Part shown: in pieces, positions 1 to 10,048 of the stretch | Layout of the letters: the number at the start of each line of letters is the position of its first letter | How positions within the stretch are numbered: position 1 is the first letter of the stretch | NCBI GenBank assembly: GCA_007128175.1 | Contig: SKXY01000112.1 | Span: 1-45,948, forward strand | DNA length: 45,948 nt | Source of the DNA: Wenzhouxiangella sp. | Lineage (GTDB): Bacteria > Pseudomonadota > Gammaproteobacteria > Xanthomonadales > Wenzhouxiangellaceae | Direction of reading: 5' to 3' | Notes under the pieces: generated by a model | Told to the model about the DNA's origin: nothing | The model's database searches: none | Seen by the model: the letters and a program-made list of their open reading frames with translations, nothing else | Translations under genes and position numbers: made by a program

Positions 1-104
1 ATTTCAACCGTCGCGCCCTTTTCGGCGTCGAGCTTCTCGACCCGCAGGACGTCGCCTTCGGATGCCTTGTATTGCTTGCCGCCGGTGGTAAATACCGCGT
101 ACAT
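1..104 (-). CDS. rplU: 50S ribosomal protein L21, N-terminal part
   Basis: The first 34 codons of ribosomal protein L21 run off the left edge of the window. The product binds 23S rRNA in the large subunit. The start [18 protein letters not shown] matches the family's MYAV-TGGKQY-V-EGD opening, followed by [15 protein letters not shown]. The ATG has a GGAG-type ribosome-binding site and lies just downstream of a strong sigma-70 promoter. rpmA normally follows rplU, but it is outside the window. ispB, often the divergent neighbour of rplU in gammaproteobacteria, lies 19 kb away here. Confidence 0.93.
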   Translation of the reverse strand, partial: MYAVFTTGGKQYKASEGDVLRVEKLDAEKGATVE

Positions 105-141
105 GAATCTGCTCCGGAAAACTAGCCAGTAAAGAGCGGGA

Positions 142-170
142 ATTCTACCGGAGCTAAGCGGGACAGTCAA
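142..170 (-). promoter_or_regulatory. sigma-70 promoter of rplU
   Basis: Reading the minus strand, TTGACT (170-165) is separated by exactly 17 bases from TAGAAT (147-142). This is a near-consensus sigma-70 promoter. It would start transcription near position 135 and give a leader of about 30 bases before the rplU ATG at 104. The -35 box lies just past the end of the TPR gene relic. Confidence 0.75.
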
Positions 171-182
171 TCCATACCGTGA

Positions 183-348
183 TCAAAACTGCGGCGGGTC
201 TTCGGCCAGCAATTCCTCCAGCCAGTGCCGCCAGGCTGTTACCCAGATTGACGGCAAACAGCGCCAGGATCCAGTGATCCGGAGGAAAAGCCTGGCCACC
301 GAGTTCGAGCGCCTCGCGATATAGCGCCACGGCCTGAGATCCGCTCAA
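183..348 (-). pseudogene. relic of a TPR-repeat protein gene
   Basis: The minus-strand frame encodes one clear tetratricopeptide unit: ALYREALELGG, then FPPDHWILALFAVNLGNSLAAL. This is the A-LYREAL-L-G--PPDHW-A-NLGN-L-AL pattern of TPR arrays found in large kinase/TPR proteins of Wenzhouxiangella-like bacteria. An in-frame TGA lies just upstream of the unit. A shift of one frame after SLAAL gives HWLEELLAEDPPQF and a TGA at 185-183, which reads like a genuine C-terminus. I read this as the decayed 3' end of a lost gene. It could be a chance open frame, but the repeat match makes that unlikely. Confidence 0.5.
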
Positions 349-396
349 CGATGCTCACTCCGGGCGGTGAAATCGCCGACCATACTGGATGCCACG

Positions 397-428
397 CATC
401 AACGATGTGCGATGCACGTCGTTGGATG
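397..428. terminator. hairpin downstream of the SDR gene
   Basis: The arms 397-410 and 414-428 are near-perfect inverted copies around a 3-base loop (caacgatgtgc against gcacgtcgttg, one mismatch, plus flanking pairs). It sits 58 bases beyond the stop codon of the minus-strand SDR gene. There is no T-run, so a terminator role is only possible. The rest of 349-485 shows no gene or motif I recognise. Confidence 0.35.
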
Positions 429-485
429 AGGACATCACCCCGGGACAGACCCAGGTGACTGCCCATCCGCGAACAGCTATTGAAA

Positions 486-1442
486 CTACCGATCCGGACC
501 GACCCACTCCAAACTCAGTTCCCTGAGTTTGCGGCGCGCCTCGGGGTCGTAGGCCTGATCATGGGCGCGTGTCTGCTCCATATCGCGGAAATAATGGCCG
601 CTACCCACCTCGTCGGTGACCAGTTGCATGACTGCATCGGCGCCCTCGCCCACGGTCGCCTGAGGCTCGATACCGGCCCGCCTGACCATGTATGTGTCCA
701 TGAAGGTAGCCGGATGCAGGGCATTGATGGTCACACCGCTGCCCTCCAGCCGCTCGGCCAGGTCGAAGGCATGGAGAATCTGGGCCAGCTTGCTCTGCGC
801 GTAGGGACGACCGATCTCTCCTTCCGTCGGCTCCCAGTGCTCTAGCATCACGTCATCGAAGTCGATCGGCGCCTGGGCCGCCGAAGACACGTTGATAATG
901 CGCGACGGAGTTGCGGCTTTCAGCAAGGGCAGGAGTTTTTCAGTCAGCAGGAAATGGGCCAGGTAATTGACCTGCAGGACCGGCTCGATCCCGTCAACCG
1001 TCCGTTCCATATCCCCGTCGGCCGACCCGATGCCGGCGTTGTTGATCAGCAGATCAAGCCGGTCGAAGTCGTTGAGGATGCCATCGGCGAGCGAGTGCAC
1101 CTGGTCGAGTTCCAGGAAATCGGCAGGTCGGAACTCGGCATTGCCGCCTTCGGCCTCAATGGCCGCCACCACCGCCTCGCCGCGCTCCGCATTGCGGCCA
1201 TGGACAATGACGTGATAGCCCATTGCACCAAGCCGGACGGCCACCTCCTCGCCCAGACCCTGGGTCGAACCGGTAACCATCGCCACAGGCGCCGGATGCT
1301 CGTTCGGCGATGGGGAAGCCGGCCCGCTCTCGGCGGTCGGCGCATCCCCGCCATTTCCGCACGCCGCAAGCAGCAATGTCGCGCTGCTGAACAGCAACAT
1401 TTGCAAAAAAGTCGGGTAAATCGGCTTGTCTCGATCGGACAT
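486..1442 (-). CDS. lipoprotein-type short-chain dehydrogenase/reductase
   Basis: This is a 318-residue SDR-family NAD(P)-dependent oxidoreductase. Visible motifs are the cofactor loop TGSTQGLG (57-64), NNAG (134-137), the serine pair in INVSSAAQ (186-187) and the catalytic YAQSK (214-218). The arrangement resembles WW-domain oxidoreductase and retinol dehydrogenase-like SDRs. The substrate is unknown. Ahead of the fold is a signal peptide ending in lipobox LLAAC (Cys28), with Gly at +2, followed by a Gly/Pro/Ser-rich linker to about residue 50. The ATG at 1442 has AGGAG eight bases upstream. A longer frame to 1517 lacks such a site. Lipid anchoring is inferred from the motif and is unusual for a cofactor-dependent SDR. 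Confidence 0.85.
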   Translation of the reverse strand: MSDRDKPIYPTFLQMLLFSSATLLLAACGNGGDAPTAESGPASPSPNEHPAPVAMVTGSTQGLGEEVAVRLGAMGYHVIVHGRNAERGEAVVAAIEAEGGNAEFRPADFLELDQVHSLADGILNDFDRLDLLINNAGIGSADGDMERTVDGIEPVLQVNYLAHFLLTEKLLPLLKAATPSRIINVSSAAQAPIDFDDVMLEHWEPTEGEIGRPYAQSKLAQILHAFDLAERLEGSGVTINALHPATFMDTYMVRRAGIEPQATVGEGADAVMQLVTDEVGSGHYFRDMEQTRAHDQAYDPEARRKLRELSLEWVGPDR

Positions 1443-1577
1443 GGACAGAGCTCCTGTTGAATGGATGGGTGGCGAAGCGCCGGGCACTTTTGCCACTTCG
1501 TGATGAACATCGACCACAGATTACACGGCCTGCTGCCAGCAGCGCCATTCACACAATGCCGCACGAAGAATCCCTTT

Positions 1578-1607
1578 TTGCGCCGCTGACTCGCAGCGCG
1601 TTATATT
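1578..1607 (+). promoter_or_regulatory. candidate sigma-70 promoter of uvrA
   Basis: TTGCGC (1578-1583) and TATATT (1602-1607) are 18 bases apart and end 31 bases before the uvrA ATG. I see no LexA-type CTGT-N8-ACAG box next to it, so SOS control is not supported by the sequence. Confidence 0.45.
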
Positions 1608-1638
1608 AGTTGGCTTGACCCGGGATTCCATCAGCAGC

Positions 1639-4524
<2,886 letters not shown>

Positions 4525-4530
4525 TGAACA

Positions 4531-4550
4531 CGAGCCCTTGAGCGGGCTCG
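4531..4550. terminator. hairpin after uvrA
   Basis: The arms cgagccc (4531-4537) and gggctcg (4544-4550) form a perfect 7-bp stem with a 6-base loop, seven bases after the uvrA stop. No T-run follows, so it is a weak terminator or needs another factor. Confidence 0.45.
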
Positions 4551-4589
4551 AATGACCAAGGACCAAAACCTGTTCGGCCGAGTTTCTTA

Positions 4590-4648
4590 CATTGAAAATT
4601 GATCATTGAACATTGGTTGAAAATTGGTGCTTGGTCATTGGAAATTCC
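4590..4648. repeat. AT-rich degenerate junction repeat
   Basis: This is a low-GC stretch in an otherwise GC-rich region, built from variants of TTGAAAATTG and TCATTGGAAATT. It includes ttggtgcttggt, whose reverse complement accaagcaccaa recurs in part as ccaagcaccaa at 20703-20713. It fills the spacer between uvrA and the thioesterase. It has no coding potential that I can support. Confidence 0.5.
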
Positions 4649-4707
4649 GGCCAGGCCGGCCACCACAGCGCTACAATGACGCCGCATACACCTCCGAAAG
4701 CCACCTA

Positions 4708-5112
4708 ATGTCAGAATTCATCACCAACTTAACAGTCCGCTGGGGCGACATGGACTCCTTCGGTCATGTCTCCAATGCGGTTTTCCTGCGCTACCTGGAG
4801 GAAAGCCGGGCGCAGTGGATGGAGTCGGTGCCGAGTCACTGGCAGGGCGAGGAAACGGGGCCGGTGGTGGCCAATATCAATATCAACTACCGTCAGCCGC
4901 TGCACTGGCCTGCTGAAATCGAGGTCACCCTCAAGCCGCTGTCACCCGGTCGGTCCTCCATCAAGCTGGAACACGAGGTTCGAAGCAAGCGCCGCGAAGG
5001 GGGACAGCAAAGCGTTTTTGCCGATGCCACCTGCACGCTGGTCTGGATCGACAAGAAAACCGGTGAACCAATCCCGCTGCCCGGCTGCATAAGGGATCTG
5101 GGAAAAGCCTGA
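4708..5112 (+). CDS. acyl-CoA thioesterase, hotdog fold (4HBT family)
   Basis: A 134-residue YbgC/FadM-type thioesterase, predicted to hydrolyse acyl-CoA in the cytoplasm. The active-site segment WGDMDSFGHVSNAVFLRYLEE (residues about 14-34) carries the conserved Asp of the D-x-x-GHV-N motif. It is followed by the long hotdog helix and the beta strands ININYRQPL and SIKLEHEV. The chosen ATG gives the family's usual length and short N-terminus. Upstream in-frame codons would read into the AT-rich repeat. The gene ends one base before the stop codon of the oppositely directed PilZ-like gene. The acyl chain preference cannot be read from the sequence. Confidence 0.85.
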   Translation: MSEFITNLTVRWGDMDSFGHVSNAVFLRYLEESRAQWMESVPSHWQGEETGPVVANININYRQPLHWPAEIEVTLKPLSPGRSSIKLEHEVRSKRREGGQQSVFADATCTLVWIDKKTGEPIPLPGCIRDLGKA

Positions 5113-5424
5113 TCAGTCCTCCAGAAACTGAACGCCGAGTCGCACCACTTCGCTGTCATCAGTGTCGATCCAGCGCACCTCAGCCGGTTGGGGACCGAGG
5201 CTCGCCACCTTCACGGTACAACGTGCACCTTGCTCGACTCCGTCAACCGGCTTGCGATTGAGCAATACGAGCCGAAGGCCGCCACGCGACTCCTCGCTCG
5301 GCAGGGCCGCAATCTCAGGCGCAAACCGGCCATCCTCCCCGGAAAACTGAACCATCACGATCTCGGTCGGATCGGGTGGGTATCGCAGGTAGCGGCGCCG
5401 CTCGTCTTTTTTTCTGTCAGCCAT
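5113..5424 (-). CDS. small PilZ-like protein
   Basis: A 103-residue protein with the marks of a PilZ domain: a basic N-terminal stretch DERRRYLRYP, the strand core GGLRLVLLNR, and the closing strand VVRLGVQFLED. PilZ domains bind cyclic di-GMP through an N-terminal RxxxR and a (D/N)xSxxG motif. The arginines are present here, but the second motif is poorly preserved (ESRGGLR), so binding is uncertain. AGGGAGAGG lies ahead of the ATG. The stop codon abuts that of the thioesterase gene. It may follow the upstream crotonase gene in one transcript, though it has its own candidate promoter. Confidence 0.6.
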   Translation of the reverse strand: MADRKKDERRRYLRYPPDPTEIVMVQFSGEDGRFAPEIAALPSEESRGGLRLVLLNRKPVDGVEQGARCTVKVASLGPQPAEVRWIDTDDSEVVRLGVQFLED

Positions 5425-5486
5425 CGATTTCCTCTCCCTGCAGGCTTGAGTGATTGGCGCGCCGGATTGATCCGGTGCTTTCCGTC

Positions 5487-5515
5487 AGCATAGGCATACA
5501 CGACCACGACCGCAA
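5487..5515 (-). promoter_or_regulatory. candidate sigma-70 promoter of the PilZ-like gene
   Basis: On the minus strand, TTGCGG (5515-5510) is 17 bases from TATGCT (5492-5487). It lies in the 108-base gap between the crotonase stop and the PilZ-like ATG. Confidence 0.4.
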
Positions 5516-5532
5516 GCTTGGCCAGCCCGCAA

Positions 5533-6288
5533 TCACTTCTGCTTGAGGCGCTCGACCAGCATGTGCAAGGTTGCCTGGGTCGGCTCGGCGAACCAACCCT
5601 CCACGAAACTGCTGATGTCCATCGCGTCACCGTCGTCGAACAGACCGGCAAGGTCGGCGCGGCACAAGCGACGAGTGCCCTGCATGGCATGGCCAGGCAA
5701 CTGCAACAGGTTGCGGCACCAGGCCACCGCACGATCAACCACCTGGTCTGGCGGGGCGAGTTCATCAATCAACCCGATTTCCAGTGCTTCTCCCGCCGGA
5801 ATCATCTCGCCGGCTACTAGATGACGCTCGGCGGGATAAGGCCCGATCAGGCGCACCAGTGCTCGATGAATGACAGGCGGCACCACCAGCCCAACCTGAA
5901 CCTCGTTGAGCCCGAGGCGGAAGTCACCCTCGGCCTGGACCCGGTAATCGGCAAAGAGCGCAATGACGGTCCCACCGGCCGGACTGTGCCCGGTCAATGC
6001 CGTAACCACTGGAATCTCGGACCTCGCGAGGCGCTCCAACAGCCCGAAAAAGGCCTGCCAGAACTCTGCCATACCTGCCTCGTCGAGAGTAAGCAGTTCC
6101 GGAACGTCCAGGCCAGCCGAAAAAAGCCCCGGCTTTCCCGACAGCACCAGTGCCCGCGCATCGTCGGCCTGAGCCTGGGCAATCGCGTCATCCAGATTCC
6201 TGACCAGCGCCGGGTTGAGCGCATTGACTGGTGGGCGCGCCAGTCGCAATTCCACGATATCGCCGGCGTGTTCGATTTTCTCGAGCAT
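5533..6288 (-). CDS. enoyl-CoA hydratase/isomerase family protein
   Basis: A 251-residue crotonase-fold protein, probably acting on acyl-CoA esters. The fold marks are ARPPVNALNPALV near the start, SAGLDVPEL for the adenine/oxyanion loop, and HSPAGGTVIALFADYRV for the second oxyanion region. The two glutamates typical of enoyl-CoA hydratase are not both obvious: where hydratases read GG-ELA, this protein reads AGGTVIAL. A delta3,delta2-enoyl-CoA isomerase activity therefore fits better than hydration, but this is inference. GGAGCAAC precedes the ATG. The neighbour upstream is the divergent copper chaperone gene. Confidence 0.85.
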   Translation of the reverse strand: MLEKIEHAGDIVELRLARPPVNALNPALVRNLDDAIAQAQADDARALVLSGKPGLFSAGLDVPELLTLDEAGMAEFWQAFFGLLERLARSEIPVVTALTGHSPAGGTVIALFADYRVQAEGDFRLGLNEVQVGLVVPPVIHRALVRLIGPYPAERHLVAGEMIPAGEALEIGLIDELAPPDQVVDRAVAWCRNLLQLPGHAMQGTRRLCRADLAGLFDDGDAMDISSFVEGWFAEPTQATLHMLVERLKQK

Positions 6289-6452
6289 GTTGCTCCTGCA
6301 AGTTGATTGCCAAGGCCTTCATTATGCCTCAGCGTCACGGTGGCGACGGGTTCTGCACCCGATCGATATTCTCGGAATAGCGCCTTCAATCGCCGGCCCT
6401 GTCATTCGATAATCTGGGATAATGAAGCGGATATTTTCAATGAGTACCGGAC

Positions 6453-6881
6453 ATGATCCGAATCCAGTTCCTCGCCGCTGCCATGCTCCTGCTGGGGCTC
6501 AACCTCGCATTGGCCGACTCCCCCTTGAAGTTCGAAGATCCCTGGTCTCCGCTGGCACCTCCGGGACGGACCATGGCCGGCTTCGTGACCATTCACAACC
6601 AGGGTGATGCCGACATCACCCTGGTCGACGCGACCAGCCCGCAGTTCGGTCGGATCGAGCTTCATACCATGACCATGGACGAAGGCGTCATGCGCATGCG
6701 CCGTCTCGATGAACTGGTGGTGACCAGTGGACGAAAGGTGGTGCTGCAACCAGGCGGGCGCCACCTGATGCTGTTCGAACCGGAGGGCAGTTTCGAGGAC
6801 GGCGATACCATCAACGTCGACTTGATCGACAGCGACGGAAATCAACACAGCGTCGGTCTGCGGGTCAGACCCAGAGACTGA
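6453..6881 (+). CDS. periplasmic copper chaperone PCu(A)C
   Basis: A 142-residue exported protein of the PCu(A)C family, which carries Cu(I) in the periplasm and helps load the CuA site of cytochrome oxidase. The signal peptide covers roughly residues 1-21 (FLAAAMLLLGLNLALA). The copper motif H-x10-M-x21-H-x-M is exact: His71, Met82, His104 and Met106. No Sco or cytochrome oxidase gene is next to it. Two GATAAT boxes (6408 and 6418) lie upstream, but I see no good -35 partner. Confidence 0.92.
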   Translation: MIRIQFLAAAMLLLGLNLALADSPLKFEDPWSPLAPPGRTMAGFVTIHNQGDADITLVDATSPQFGRIELHTMTMDEGVMRMRRLDELVVTSGRKVVLQPGGRHLMLFEPEGSFEDGDTINVDLIDSDGNQHSVGLRVRPRD

Positions 6882-6986
6882 CCGTCGCCTCTTCAGGGAG
6901 CAACTGCCCGCTCCCCAGAAAGCCAATACCCGGATCGTTCGGTTATCAAACCGGCATGGCTGCATGACCGATTTGCATTTACCATT

Positions 6987-7009
6987 GATCCGGTCACCTT
7001 GACCGGATC
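6987..7009. promoter_or_regulatory. perfect dyad just before the antiporter start
   Basis: gatccggtc (6987-6995), a 5-base loop and gaccggatc (7001-7009) form a perfect 9-bp inverted repeat ending six bases before the GTG start. It occupies the place of the ribosome-binding site. It could be an operator or an mRNA hairpin that limits translation. No protein can be assigned. Confidence 0.4.
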
Positions 7010-7015
7010 GAATGC

Positions 7016-8491
7016 GTGTTCGAAACCGAACCGACCACCACCGCCCTGTTGCTCGCTGCATTCGGCTTCCTGCTGCTGCTCAGCGTGCTGTTCAGCCGGG
7101 CATCGGAACGCATCGGCATCCCCGTCGTCCTGGTCTTTCTGCTGATCGGGCTGCTGGTCGGGTCACGGCTGCCCGAACACTTTATAAATTTCGAGATCGC
7201 ATTTCGCATCGGCACGATGGGCCTGGTGCTGATCCTTTTCGATGGCGGACTCAACACGCCCTTCCGGCAGGTACGACAGCACCTGGCGCCGGCTTCGCTA
7301 CTGGCAACGGTGGGTGTTGCCGGAACGGCCGCACTGGTGGCCACCGTCGCCTGGCTGCTGGGCCTGGGCTGGATGGAAGCCTTGTTGCTGGGAGCAATCG
7401 TCTCCTCGACCGACGCGGCGGCTGTGTTTTCCTCACTGCGTGGTTCGGGCGTCCAGCTCAGGCGCAAGGTCGGCGCAACACTGGAACTGGAGTCGGGCCT
7501 CAACGATCCGATGGCGGTCATTCTGACCCTGACCTTGACGGCACAGCTGGTCACCGGCGGACCATTCACTCCGCTGGCGTTCATCGGCGAGGTGATCCTG
7601 CAACTGGCCGTGGGGCTGGTCGCCGGACTGTTGATCGGGTGGCTTGGCACCCGACTGCTGGGCCGTATCCGCGTCCCTGCCGCCGGGCTCTATCCCGCGC
7701 TCACACTGGCGCTGGCTTTGCTGGCGTTCGGCCTTCCGACCCTTTTCATGGGCTCGGGCTTCCTCGCCGTCTACATCGCCGCGTTGATGCTTGGCAACCA
7801 GCGCCTGCCCTATCGATCGGGCATTCTGCGCGTACACGACGCCATGGCCTGGCTGGCGCAGATCTCCATGTTCCTGGTGCTCGGCCTGCTTGCCATTCCG
7901 GAACTGCTGGTCTCGGCCGGCTGGCGCGGACTGGTGCTGGCCCTGGCACTGGCCTTCATCGCTCGCCCCCTTATGGTTGCGCTTTGCCTGGTGCCGTTCC
8001 GCTACAGTGCGCGCGAGACCGGCTTCGTATCCTGGGTCGGCCTGCGTGGCGCTGTTCCGATTCTGCTGGCCACGTTCCCTGTGCTGGCCGGAGTCGACGG
8101 CAGCCAGCAGCTGTTTCACCTGGTTTTCTTCATCGTTGTCGTCAATGCCCTGATCCCGGGTGCGACGGTGGGCTGGGCCGCACGGCTGCTCGGAATGGAG
8201 CGTGCCGGCAGGGAGCGTCCGACCCCGGTACTCGAGATCAATGCAATCGACAGTCTGCCGGTACAAATCATCTCATTCAGACTGGACCCGGCCGCCATGG
8301 CCACGGGTAACCGTGCCGGCATGCTGCCCTTGCCGCTCGGCGCCGATATCCTGCTCCTGGTTCGCGGAAAGCAGGCGTTACCCGTCGATGCCGATACGGT
8401 ACTGGAAGCCGACGACCATGTTCACATCATGGTGCGACCGGAAGACAAGCGGAGCGTGGAATTGCTGTTCGGACTTCGCGAAGAGGACTGA
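7016..8491 (+). CDS. nhaP2: potassium/proton antiporter, CPA1 family with C-terminal RCK_C domain
   Basis: A 491-residue inner-membrane antiporter of the NhaP2/CvrA group. About 12-13 hydrophobic segments cover residues 8-390. The CPA core motifs are visible: ILFDGGLNTPF, then SSTDAAAVFSSLRG, then LESGLNDPMAVILT, and GLRGAVPILLATFPV. The last 90 residues (INAIDSLPVQIISFRL to the end) form a TrkA-C/RCK_C regulatory domain. E. coli CvrA is longer (about 578 residues), so the extra C-terminal domain appears absent here. The start is a GTG; no better ATG is in frame. The substrate assignment to K+ rests on the family. Confidence 0.85.
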   Translation: MFETEPTTTALLLAAFGFLLLLSVLFSRASERIGIPVVLVFLLIGLLVGSRLPEHFINFEIAFRIGTMGLVLILFDGGLNTPFRQVRQHLAPASLLATVGVAGTAALVATVAWLLGLGWMEALLLGAIVSSTDAAAVFSSLRGSGVQLRRKVGATLELESGLNDPMAVILTLTLTAQLVTGGPFTPLAFIGEVILQLAVGLVAGLLIGWLGTRLLGRIRVPAAGLYPALTLALALLAFGLPTLFMGSGFLAVYIAALMLGNQRLPYRSGILRVHDAMAWLAQISMFLVLGLLAIPELLVSAGWRGLVLALALAFIARPLMVALCLVPFRYSARETGFVSWVGLRGAVPILLATFPVLAGVDGSQQLFHLVFFIVVVNALIPGATVGWAARLLGMERAGRERPTPVLEINAIDSLPVQIISFRLDPAAMATGNRAGMLPLPLGADILLLVRGKQALPVDADTVLEADDHVHIMVRPEDKRSVELLFGLREED

Positions 8492-8502
8492 CCGGTCCGG
8501 TC
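8490..8502. terminator. small hairpin between convergent genes
   Basis: gaccg-gtc-cggtc overlaps the last base of the antiporter stop codon. It lies in the 23-base gap to the end of the convergent nudL gene. The stem is only 5 bp, so a shared terminator is a weak suggestion. Confidence 0.25.
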
Positions 8503-8514
8503 ACAAGCCGGGGT

Positions 8515-9126
8515 TCACCCTTCGCTCGGGCAGACCGCGCTGAGTTGCATGAGGATCGCCGCCGTCGCACCCCACACCAGACGTGGCGTTGTTGCCATCG
8601 ATATCAATTCCCACCGATGCCTGCCACGAATGACGTGATGTCGCCGATAGCTGTCAGGGCAAGCCACTGTCTTCCAGGGGAGCCCGAACACCGAATCGAC
8701 CTCGCTCGGACAGGGCACGGGCTCGGGATCGCCATGGATCAATGCAACCACCGGCACCACCCGGAAACCGGTAATCGTGTCGAATCGATCCAGCAGCCCC
8801 AGTGGCCGAATATGGGCCGCCCCGATACCCACTTCCTCGGCAGTTTCACGCAAGGCCGTCTGCAAGGGAAAGTCTTCGTCATCCTGGCGCCCGCCGCCGG
8901 GGAGCGACACCTGGCCGGCGTGACGCGGCAGGTGGCGACTACGCACCGTCAGAAGAATCTCCGGCTCGTCCCGATCGAGTATCGGAATCAGCACGGCAGC
9001 AGCACGCGGCCGCCATGCCGCCCCGGCGGGCGGCTGGTAACCATGGACGGGGATGTCGTCGAGCCGGCTGTCGAGAGGATGCAGGGAACGGGCCAGATGC
9101 TCGATCCGGCCGCGCAATCTATTCAT
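8515..9126 (-). CDS. nudL: NUDIX hydrolase, CoA pyrophosphatase type
   Basis: A 203-residue Nudix enzyme of the NudL/YeaB group, predicted to split CoA or its esters into 4'-phosphopantetheine and 3',5'-ADP. The box GGRQDDED...TALRETAEEVGI has the catalytic REx2EE. It is preceded by SLPGG and by ILLTVRSRHLPRHAGQVS, which is characteristic of CoA pyrophosphatases. The Glu usually found mid-box is Asp, as is common in this group. The ATG at 9126 overlaps the end of the DUF1289 gene by eight bases, suggesting translational coupling. An earlier start at 9159 would overlap more and lacks conserved sequence. Confidence 0.88.
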   Translation of the reverse strand: MNRLRGRIEHLARSLHPLDSRLDDIPVHGYQPPAGAAWRPRAAAVLIPILDRDEPEILLTVRSRHLPRHAGQVSLPGGGRQDDEDFPLQTALRETAEEVGIGAAHIRPLGLLDRFDTITGFRVVPVVALIHGDPEPVPCPSEVDSVFGLPWKTVACPDSYRRHHVIRGRHRWELISMATTPRLVWGATAAILMQLSAVCPSEG

Positions 9127-9316
9127 CGAACAATCGCTGCGCCCTGCGGGGCAATTCATTCATGATGATACGGCGTTGCTCGTGCGTGTAGCTCAGCCAG
9201 GAGGCTATTTCTTCACCGCTGCGGAAACACCCCACGCAAAGATCACCGGGACCCAGCGTGCAGGTCCCGATGCAAGGGGATTGGATTTCCGGCAGTAGTC
9301 CGGCTGAATCGCTCAT
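9119..9316 (-). CDS. DUF1289 protein
   Basis: A 65-residue protein of the DUF1289 (YdhL-like) family. It shows the four-cysteine signature SPCIGTCTLGPGDLCVGCFRS followed by EEIASWLSYTHEQRR, with cysteines at 15, 19, 27 and 30. These suggest a small metal or Fe-S binding motif. The function is not established. It lies nine bases after the FKBP gene stop and overlaps nudL, so the three genes probably form one transcript. Confidence 0.85.
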   Translation of the reverse strand: MSDSAGLLPEIQSPCIGTCTLGPGDLCVGCFRSGEEIASWLSYTHEQRRIIMNELPRRAQRLFDE

Positions 9317-9325
9317 CGGGTCTTG

Positions 9326-10048
9326 TTACTGGCCCGGGGCTTGAGCCGCCTCGTCCATGTCTTCAGGCTCGCCGATCTTGACCAGGCGGATATCGAACTG
9401 CAGCGCCTCGTTGGGGCCGATCATCGGCGGATCGCCGCGAACACCAAATGCCAGTTCCGGCGGCAGAAAGACCTGCCACATGTCCCCTTCACGCATCAAC
9501 GGGAGCACTTCCTGCCAGCCCTCGATGACGGAACCGACCTGGAAGACGGCGGGGACGCCGCGACGGAAGGAACTGTCGAACTCTCGGCCATCGATCTTGG
9601 AGCCACGGTAGTGAACGGTAACCACATCATCCATGCTGGGTCGCGCACCGTCACCTTCCTCGATGACCCGATACTGCACACCGCTGGGCAGAGAAACGAT
9701 ACCCGTACGGGAACTGTTTTCCTCCAGGAACTGTTCCGCCCGAACCTGGTTCTCTTCAGCCAGTTGCTGGAAGGCTTCCATCCGCTCCTGGCGAATCTTT
9801 TCCTGCAACGCCATCATCAACTGGCGCATCTCGTCAACTTCGAGTCGCGGTTCCTGCTGATCGTAAGCATCGCGCACCGCCTGGAAGACTGCCTCCAGAT
9901 CAAGATCGATATCGTAGCTGCGCAGTTCCGATCCAAACTCGTAGCCAATGGAATAACCGAGTTTGCCGGCTTCGGAGTCCAGATCCTGGGCCGCCACCTG
10001 GGCGGCAAAGAGCGAGGCCGCAACCAGGGCCGGGATTGACTTGTACAT
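9326..10048 (-). CDS. fkpA: FKBP-type peptidyl-prolyl isomerase, exported
   Basis: A 240-residue FkpA/Mip-like peptidyl-prolyl cis-trans isomerase. A signal peptide ends near AAQVAAQ (residue 21). An FKBP_N dimerisation region follows (LGYSIGYEFG to about residue 110, helical, rich in Glu and Gln). The FKBP domain then runs from about residue 120 (LPSGVQYRVIEEGDG, VTVHYRG, DGREFDSSF, VIEGWQEVLPLMREGDMWQVFLPPELAFG). The protein probably assists folding in the periplasm. GGAGG precedes the ATG. A TACAAT box at 10103-10098 could be its -10. The symbol is by similarity; fklB-like naming is possible. Confidence 0.85.
   Translation of the reverse strand: MYKSIPALVAASLFAAQVAAQDLDSEAGKLGYSIGYEFGSELRSYDIDLDLEAVFQAVRDAYDQQEPRLEVDEMRQLMMALQEKIRQERMEAFQQLAEENQVRAEQFLEENSSRTGIVSLPSGVQYRVIEEGDGARPSMDDVVTVHYRGSKIDGREFDSSFRRGVPAVFQVGSVIEGWQEVLPLMREGDMWQVFLPPELAFGVRGDPPMIGPNEALQFDIRLVKIGEPEDMDEAAQAPGQ

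Noticed and set aside
7012-8310. Open frame of 432 codons in another frame of the antiporter gene
   Set aside because: The product is Arg/Gly/His-rich without hydrophobic segments, while the overlapping frame encodes a complete antiporter.
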